Of a stretch of 64,000 nt of DNA, positions 58,739 through 64,000 are shown one piece after another. The stretch spans positions 1-64,000 of the forward strand of contig NZ_BLAF01000069.1 in assembly GCF_009687885.1 (NCBI RefSeq). Direction: 5' to 3'. A model generated the notes under the pieces. It was not told the DNA's origin. It saw only the letters and a list, made by a program, of their open reading frames with translations, and did not search any database. Within the stretch, counting starts at the first letter, position 1; every line of letters begins with the position of its first letter. A program made the translations under genes and the position numbers. The DNA comes from Acrocarpospora pleiomorpha. Its GTDB lineage: Bacteria > Actinomycetota > Actinomycetes > Streptosporangiales > Streptosporangiaceae.

Positions 58739-60358
58739 ATGTCCGACTCCTCCGTATTCCTCGACCGCACCCTGACCGGCATGCTGCGCAAGCAGGCGGA
58801 GGCGGCGCCCGAGAAGGTGGCCCTGACGATCGTCGGCGAGGATCTCACCTACGCCGACCTGGTCCGTCGATCCGACGCCATGGCCCGCGGCCTGCAGCAG
58901 CTTGGTGTCGGGCACGGCTCCGTGGTCGCCGTACTGGCGGAGAACTGTGCCGACCAGGTGGTCATCCAGTTCGCGACGGCCCGGCTGCGGGCCATCGAGG
59001 TGATGATCAACACCGCGTACAAGGGGACGTTCCTGTCGCACCAGCTCCGGGTGAGCGGCGCCGAGGTGATCGTGGTCGATGACGCGCTGGTGCCGACCGT
59101 GCTGGAGATACTCGGCGAGGTGCCCTCGCTCCGCCACCTCGTGGTGCGGGGTCACCAGACGCCCGGCGTTCCCGGGGTAACGGTGAGCACCATCGCCGAG
59201 CTCCGTGACTGCGACGACGGGCCGCTGTCTCTTGTGGATCCCCAGTGGACCGACCCGTCGACGATCACCTTCACGTCCGGGACGACCGGCCCTTCCAAGG
59301 GCGCCACGATGACCCAGAACTACCTGTGCAACTTCGCGGAGATCGAAGCGCAGATCTGGTACCGAGGTCCCGAGGACACCTTCTATTCCTGTGGGCCGCT
59401 GTTCCACCTCGCGGCGAAGGGCATCGCCGTGCTGGGCGCGATGCGACGCGGAGTGCGCTGCGTTCAGGACGAGCGCCTGAGCGTTTCCGGGTTCTGGCGG
59501 CGGATCAGGGAGGAGAACTGCAATGCGACCCTCATGCTCGGTTCCGTGGCGATGCTGCTGTGGACCCGGGAGCCGTCCGACGACGAGGGCATCGACACCG
59601 TCGTGGGCGTGCCCGCGCCGCCTCCTTCGCTGCAACCGGCGATGGAGGCACGCTGGAAATGCTCGTTCGAGAGCGTGTACGGCCTGAGCGAGGCGGCCCC
59701 GCTCTCGCGCACCGGCCCGGACATCCCGTTGCGGCCGGGATCGTCGGGAAAGATCGTGCGGGAGTACTTCGACGTACGCATCTTCGACGACAACGACTTC
59801 GAGCTCCCGCGGGGTGAGATCGGCGAGGTGGTCGTCCGGCCGATGCAGCCCCACTCGATCTTCGAGGGCTACTACGGCGAACCCGAGGCGACGGCCCTCA
59901 AGTTCAGAAACCTGTGGTTCCACACCGGTGACCTGGGCCGCATCGACGAGGACGACTACTTCTACTTCGAGGACCGCAAGGACGACTACCTGCGGCGGCG
60001 CGGCGAGAACATCTCGTCGTACGAAGTGGAGACCGCGATCATCCGCCACCCCGCGGTGTCGCAGGTCGGCGTGGTGGGCGTGCGGAGCGAGATGGCCGAG
60101 CAGGAGGTCAAGGCCAGCGTCGTGCTGCGGGACGGGGCGAGCCTCGGCTACGAGGAGTTCATCGAGCACTGCGTCGCGACCATGCCGTACTTCGCCGTCC
60201 CGCGGTATGTGGAGTTCGTCGCGGAACTGCCGTTCACGCCCAGCGGCAAGATGCAGAAGGAGAAGATCCGGGCGACGGGCACGGCCGGTTGCTGGGATCG
60301 GGAGCAGGCGGGGATCCGCCTCAGCGGGAAATCCCGGCAGGGTTCGGTGATCGCATGA
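58739..60358 (+). CDS. Acyl-CoA ligase (AMP-forming), CaiC-like
   Basis: This 539-residue adenylating enzyme has the P-loop TFTSGTTGPSKGATMTQNY, A5-type YGLSEAAP, GDLGRIDEDDYFYFEDRKDD, hinge LRRRGENISSYEVE and C-terminal lysine PSGKMQKEKIR. It resembles crotonobetaine/carnitine-CoA and cyclohexanecarboxyl-type ligases. It should activate the imported acid to its CoA ester. The ribosome site GGAGG lies just before ATG 58739, 24 bases after LivG. Confidence 0.92.
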   Translation: MSDSSVFLDRTLTGMLRKQAEAAPEKVALTIVGEDLTYADLVRRSDAMARGLQQLGVGHGSVVAVLAENCADQVVIQFATARLRAIEVMINTAYKGTFLSHQLRVSGAEVIVVDDALVPTVLEILGEVPSLRHLVVRGHQTPGVPGVTVSTIAELRDCDDGPLSLVDPQWTDPSTITFTSGTTGPSKGATMTQNYLCNFAEIEAQIWYRGPEDTFYSCGPLFHLAAKGIAVLGAMRRGVRCVQDERLSVSGFWRRIREENCNATLMLGSVAMLLWTREPSDDEGIDTVVGVPAPPPSLQPAMEARWKCSFESVYGLSEAAPLSRTGPDIPLRPGSSGKIVREYFDVRIFDDNDFELPRGEIGEVVVRPMQPHSIFEGYYGEPEATALKFRNLWFHTGDLGRIDEDDYFYFEDRKDDYLRRRGENISSYEVETAIIRHPAVSQVGVVGVRSEMAEQEVKASVVLRDGASLGYEEFIEHCVATMPYFAVPRYVEFVAELPFTPSGKMQKEKIRATGTAGCWDREQAGIRLSGKSRQGSVIA

Positions 60359-61512
60359 CCGGGCCCCTGGCGGGACTGCGCGTCGTCGAGATTGGGTCGA
60401 TCGGACCCGGACCGTTCTGCGCCATGATGCTCGCCGACATGGGCGCCGAGGTGATCCGCGTCGACCGCCTGGATAGCGGGGGACCGGTCGGGCCGGGCAG
60501 CGACCATGCGCACGAGTTGATGAACCGTGGCCGGCGTTCGGCCGGCGTCGACCTGAAGCACCCGCGTGGGCCCGGTGTCGTGCTGCGCCTCGTCGAGCAG
60601 GCCGACGTGTTGATTGAGGGCTTTCGCCCGGGGGTGGCCGAACGTCTGGGTATCGGACCGGAGGTGTGCCTCGCCCGCAATCCGCGGCTTGTGTATGGCC
60701 GGATGACCGGCTACGGGCAGGACGGTCCCGGCGCGGAAGCGGTCGGTCATGACCTCAACTACATCGCCGCCAACGGCGTGCTCAGCCTGATCGGCCGACA
60801 CGGGCAGCCGCCGACGCCGCCGCTGAACCTTGTCGGCGATATCGGCGGAGGCGGCCTCATCCTGGCGTTCGGCCTGCTGGCCGCGCTGTTCGAAAGAACA
60901 GTGTCCGGTCGGGGTCAGGTCGTCGACGCGGCCATGGTCGACGGGGCCGCCGTACTGGCGACGCCGTTCTTCGGCTGGGTGCAGACAGGCGAATGGTCGC
61001 TCGATCGAGGGACCAACATGATCGACAGTGGCGCGCCCTACTACGAGGTGTACGAGACCGCCGACGGTCGCTGGCTCAGCGTCGCCGCCGTGGAGCCGCG
61101 CTTCTACGCCGCCCTGCTGGCGTTGTTCGAACTCGACGCCGCGGACCTGCCTGACCGGGACGATCCAGCGACCTGGCCGGCGCTGAAGGAAATCTTCGCC
61201 GCCGTCGTCCGGAGCCGCACGCGCGAGGAGTGGGGTTCTCTGGCCGCCGGTCTGGACGCGTGTGTGGCCCCCGTACTGGGCCCTGAGGAGGTGGAGGCGG
61301 ACGAGCACCTCAGTGCTCGGGGCACCTTCGTCCGCAAAGATGGCGTTCTGCAGCCTGCCCCCGCGCCCCGGTTCAGCCGTACCCAGGCCCGGTTGACCCG
61401 GCCGCCCGCGCGGCCCGGCGAGCACACCGCCGAGGCGCTGGCGGACTGGGGGTTCTCCGCCGCCGACGTCGCGGATCTTCAGGCAGACAAGGTCATCGGG
61501 AGCGGCCAATGA
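60355..61512 (+). CDS. CaiB/BaiF CoA-transferase family, alpha-methylacyl-CoA racemase-like
   Basis: This 385-residue protein starts GPLAGLRVVEIGSIGPGPFCAMMLADMGAEVIRVDR. GHDLNYIAANGVLSLIG (His) and NLVGDIGGGGLIL (Asp) match the catalytic pair of alpha-methylacyl-CoA racemase (Mcr/AMACR). It should interconvert 2R- and 2S-methyl acyl-CoAs before beta-oxidation. ATG 60355 overlaps the ligase stop (ATGA). Confidence 0.9.
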   Translation: MTGPLAGLRVVEIGSIGPGPFCAMMLADMGAEVIRVDRLDSGGPVGPGSDHAHELMNRGRRSAGVDLKHPRGPGVVLRLVEQADVLIEGFRPGVAERLGIGPEVCLARNPRLVYGRMTGYGQDGPGAEAVGHDLNYIAANGVLSLIGRHGQPPTPPLNLVGDIGGGGLILAFGLLAALFERTVSGRGQVVDAAMVDGAAVLATPFFGWVQTGEWSLDRGTNMIDSGAPYYEVYETADGRWLSVAAVEPRFYAALLALFELDAADLPDRDDPATWPALKEIFAAVVRSRTREEWGSLAAGLDACVAPVLGPEEVEADEHLSARGTFVRKDGVLQPAPAPRFSRTQARLTRPPARPGEHTAEALADWGFSAADVADLQADKVIGSGQ

Positions 61513-62690
61513 GTACCTTCGATGGTTTCGACCTCTACGACCCCGGCTACCTCGCCGACCCCGAGTCGATCTGGAGGCCGATGCGGGACCGCTGCCCGGT
61601 GGCCCACACCGACAGTCGCGGCGGCGCGTGGATGCTCTCGCGGCACCGGGACATCTGCGCAGTCGCCCTCGACCCCGAGACCTTCTCGTCCCGGGCGGGC
61701 GAGGTCACCGGGCCGGTGCCGACGCCCGGGCGGGAACTGAAGATCCCACCTGTCAGCTCCGACCCGCCGGACCACGCACGCGACCGCAAACTGCTGATGC
61801 CGCTGTTCAGCAAGGAGGCGGTCGCCGGGCTCGAACCGCTGACCCGGCGCACGGCGCGCGAATTGGTGGCGTCGATCGTGGGCACGGTCAGGACCGGCCA
61901 GCCGGTCGACGCGGTCGAGGAGTACGCGCGCGTGATCCCCGTCGTGGTGACCACGAAGATGCTCGACCTGCCCGCGGCCGACGAGGCGCTGTTCCGGCAG
62001 TGGACGCTCCGGATGCTCAAGGACGGCGCGCAAGATTACGCGATCAGGGCTGAGGCCGTCCGAGCCATCCAGAACTACTTCAGGGAACGGCTGCGGTCCC
62101 CAGGTGGGGGAGTCATGGGCCACCTGCTCCGCAAGCGGGCCGAGGGCGAGCCCCTGAGCGACGAGCGGATCGTCGGCATGTGCTTCCTCATGCTCATCGC
62201 CGGGATCGACACCACGTGGAGCGCCCTCGGTTCGGCGTTGTGGCACCTGGCCACCAACGTCGAGCATCGACGCCTCCTGGCGCGCGAGCCCGAGCTCATC
62301 CCCAACGCCGTCGAGGAGTTCCTGCGCGTGTACGCCCCCGTCACCATCGGCAGGGTCGTCACCAGGGACGCCACGCTCGCGGGCCGCACCCTCCGCACCG
62401 GCGAGCGGGTGGTGCTGCCGTGGGCCGCGGCCAACCTGGACCCCGCGGTCCACCCGGCGTCGAGCGAGGTGCACATCACGGCAGAACGCCCGCGTCACCT
62501 CGCGTTCGGGCTGGGCATCCACCGATGCCTGGGCGCCCAGCTCGCCCAGATGGAACTGCGCGTCGCGCTCGAGGAGTGGCTCACCCGGATCCCGGACTTC
62601 GAGCTGGCGTCCCGCGAGGTGTCCTGGAGCGGCGGCAACACCCGCGGGCCGGAGTCGCTTCTGGTCCGGATCCCGCCGGCCGTGCGATGA
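61509..62690 (+). CDS. Cytochrome P450
   Basis: This 393-residue soluble P450 has the I-helix AGIDTTWSAL, K-helix E-x-x-R in EEFLR, and heme loop FGLGIHRCLGAQLA with the axial cysteine. Its context suggests hydroxylation of the acid substrate or its CoA ester. It overlaps the racemase by four bases. No ferredoxin gene is seen in the window. CYP family needs a search. Confidence 0.93.
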   Translation: MSTFDGFDLYDPGYLADPESIWRPMRDRCPVAHTDSRGGAWMLSRHRDICAVALDPETFSSRAGEVTGPVPTPGRELKIPPVSSDPPDHARDRKLLMPLFSKEAVAGLEPLTRRTARELVASIVGTVRTGQPVDAVEEYARVIPVVVTTKMLDLPAADEALFRQWTLRMLKDGAQDYAIRAEAVRAIQNYFRERLRSPGGGVMGHLLRKRAEGEPLSDERIVGMCFLMLIAGIDTTWSALGSALWHLATNVEHRRLLAREPELIPNAVEEFLRVYAPVTIGRVVTRDATLAGRTLRTGERVVLPWAAANLDPAVHPASSEVHITAERPRHLAFGLGIHRCLGAQLAQMELRVALEEWLTRIPDFELASREVSWSGGNTRGPESLLVRIPPAVR

Positions 62691-63304
62691 GCGGGGTGCG
62701 CGAGCACTACAACCTGTGGCTCGGCCGGCACCAGCCGCCCGGTACGGAGGATCCCGACTTCATCCGCATGGCCGACGCGGTCCGCAGGTTGCAGGACCAG
62801 TTCACCGCCTCGCGCCCGCCACCGGCGCTGGCGGCCCACGCGGCTGACACCATCGAGGACCTGGTCGCCGCGCTCGCGCGGTACCAGGTCGGGGAGCCCG
62901 ACCAGGTGGCCGGCCGCCAGTTCGCCGCGGTCGGGCGCGGCCAGACGTTCGTGCCGCCGGTGGAGATCGACTCGTTCGACGGGGACTCCGTCACGGCCCG
63001 GGTATCCTTCGGGCGGTTCTACCTGGGGAGCAACGGCGCGGTACACGGCGGGGCGATCTCGCTGCTGTTCGACGACCTGCTCGGCCAGGTGGCCAACGCG
63101 CCGGGGAAACCGCGATCCCGGACGGCGTCGCTCAGCGTGGACTACCGGCGCGTCATCCCCCTCGAGACCGAGCTGACCGTCACCGCGCACACGAGCAGGG
63201 TCGACGGGCGCAAGGTGTTCGTCAGCGGAGCCCTGAGATCTGACGGCCATCTTCTCGCCGAGGCGGTGGGCCTGTTCGTACGCCTGCTGGCCGACCAACA
63301 GTGA
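62687..63304 (+). CDS. PaaI-type hotdog thioesterase
   Basis: This 205-residue protein has a helical N-terminus of about 90 residues and a hotdog domain with YLGSNGAVHGGAISLLFDDLLGQVA and RTASLSVDYRRVIPLETELTV. The HGG-x-I-x-x-x-x-D motif is typical of PaaI/4HBT thioesterases. It likely frees CoA from dead-end esters. ATG 62687 overlaps the P450 stop (ATGA). Confidence 0.88.
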   Translation: MSGVREHYNLWLGRHQPPGTEDPDFIRMADAVRRLQDQFTASRPPPALAAHAADTIEDLVAALARYQVGEPDQVAGRQFAAVGRGQTFVPPVEIDSFDGDSVTARVSFGRFYLGSNGAVHGGAISLLFDDLLGQVANAPGKPRSRTASLSVDYRRVIPLETELTVTAHTSRVDGRKVFVSGALRSDGHLLAEAVGLFVRLLADQQ

Positions 63305-63307
63305 CCG

Positions 63308-63358
63308 TTGACACATCTAAATTCACAATGCAAAGCTGCACCCACAGTACAAAGAAGG
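63308..63358 (+). promoter_or_regulatory. Promoter/operator-like element before the acetoacetyl-CoA synthetase gene
   Basis: TTGACA at 63308, TGCAA-AGC-TGCAC 21 bases later, then AGTACAAAG and GAAGGAAG. It is the partner of the element at 53950. Confidence 0.55.
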
Positions 63359-63370
63359 AAGTGATGCCCG

Positions 63371-64000
63371 ATGGACGGCGATGTGCTGTGGACGCCGCCG
63401 GCGAACGCCAGGCAGCGGACCAGGATGGGTCAGCTGATGGAGCACGTAGCCGAGCGCTACGGCGTCGACCTGGACACCTACGACGCCTTCTGGCAATGGT
63501 CGGTGGACAACGTCGGGACCTTCTACGCCGAGCTGGCCGAGTTCGCCGGGGTCCGGTTCGACACGCCTCCCGAGACCGTGCTCACGACGCTCCGGGTCCC
63601 CGACGCGGAATGGTTCGTCGGGGCCACCCTGAACTACGCCGAGCACGTGTTCCGCGGCATGCCGGCGGGCACGGTCATCCGCGCCGTGTCGGAGACGCGC
63701 GGCAACCATGACGTGACCGCCGACGAGCTGCGCGCCATGGTCGGGCGCATCCGCCGGGGCCTGGTCGAGATGGGGGTGGGCAAGGGGGACAGGGTCGCCG
63801 GCTACCTGCCGCACATCCCGGAGACGATCGCCGCCTTCCTCGCCGTGGCCAGCCTGGGCGCGATCTGGTCGGTGTGCCCGCCGGAGTTCGGCGTGAACAG
63901 CGTCGTGGACCGGCTCAGCCAGGTGGCGCCGAAGGTCGTCATCGCGGTCGACGGCTATCGCTTCGGCGGTAAGGACTTCGACCGCGGCGACCTGGTGCGC
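63371..64000 (+). CDS. Acetoacetyl-CoA synthetase, 3' cut by the window
   Basis: The first 210 residues of an acetoacetate-CoA ligase-like enzyme: MDGDVLWTPPANARQRTRMG, YDAFWQWSVDNVGTFYAELAEFAGV, RVPDAEWFVGATLNYAEHVF, then DRVAGYLPHIPETIAAFLAVASLGAIWSVCPPEFG. The N-terminal ACAS_N region is complete and the adenylation P-loop lies beyond the edge. ATG 63371 follows GAAGGAAG. The enzyme could activate acetoacetate or a related beta-keto acid released by the pathway. Confidence 0.9.
   Translation, partial: MDGDVLWTPPANARQRTRMGQLMEHVAERYGVDLDTYDAFWQWSVDNVGTFYAELAEFAGVRFDTPPETVLTTLRVPDAEWFVGATLNYAEHVFRGMPAGTVIRAVSETRGNHDVTADELRAMVGRIRRGLVEMGVGKGDRVAGYLPHIPETIAAFLAVASLGAIWSVCPPEFGVNSVVDRLSQVAPKVVIAVDGYRFGGKDFDRGDLVR

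Overview
The window is high-GC DNA with GTG/TTG starts, many start/stop overlaps (ATGA, GTGA) and gene families typical of filamentous actinomycetes. The lineage is inferred, most likely Streptosporangiales (Nonomuraea- or Streptosporangium-like). The left edge is chromosomal core: a DNA polymerase III delta-prime gene, a sigma factor with a coupled membrane beta-propeller protein, a PSP1/RicT-like protein, a lipoprotein peptidase and tRNA-Thr(CGT).

From 5.9 to about 24.3 kb the DNA is accessory and heavily scarred. The 3' 44 bases of tRNA-Thr recur at 15441-15484 (43/44 identical), marking a 9.5-kb integrated segment. It carries a VapBC pair, a two-gene STAND/NLR system, a tRNA-Ser-like structured RNA, a SIR2 protein, transposase and integrase remnants and a second, unrelated VapBC. 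Beyond the right repeat lie an AbiEii-type nucleotidyltransferase pair, a near-identical second copy of the first VapBC, and more integrase and IS630 debris. A third, internally deleted VapC copy sits at 24.1 kb. A 12-bp-period repeat (TTGCTAAC twice) occurs five times and may be the integrase arm site. The most striking system is at 7316-10184: a two-helix membrane protein and an NB-ARC/TPR protein share a short G-x-RSIA-x-Q-x-IG motif, the arrangement known for NLR-effector pairs that signal through amyloid motifs.

From 20 to 33 kb there are TetR regulators with divergent enzymes (a luciferase-like oxidoreductase broken by one base, and an SDR), two methyltransferases, secreted proteins, an ECF sigma factor operon, a carbonic anhydrase lying inside a fumarylacetoacetase-like pseudogene, and a ROK regulator with a clear operator. 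Next come two large secreted multidomain proteins (33973-38906: sugar dehydrogenase-PKD-CBM-ricin lectin, then ThuA-DUF1080-CBM-discoidin) and, further on, small secreted proteins, a collagen-like protein, a RelE/ParE-type toxin pair and a serine hydrolase.

A tightly overlapped five-gene minus-strand operon (44422-50909) encodes an SDR-like protein with a zinc ribbon, an LRR protein, an ankyrin-repeat protein, a MoxR AAA+ ATPase and a vWA protein with HExxH. It is the second candidate for an undescribed system. An odd 76-base tRNA follows at 50929-51004.

The right end (53.9-64 kb) is a catabolic operon: a branched-chain-type ABC transporter (five genes), an acyl-CoA ligase, an alpha-methylacyl-CoA racemase-like enzyme, a cytochrome P450, a hotdog thioesterase and an acetoacetyl-CoA synthetase cut by the window edge. 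Together these suggest import, CoA activation, racemisation and oxidation of a methyl-branched or alicyclic carboxylic acid. The same promoter-like element precedes both the transporter and the synthetase.
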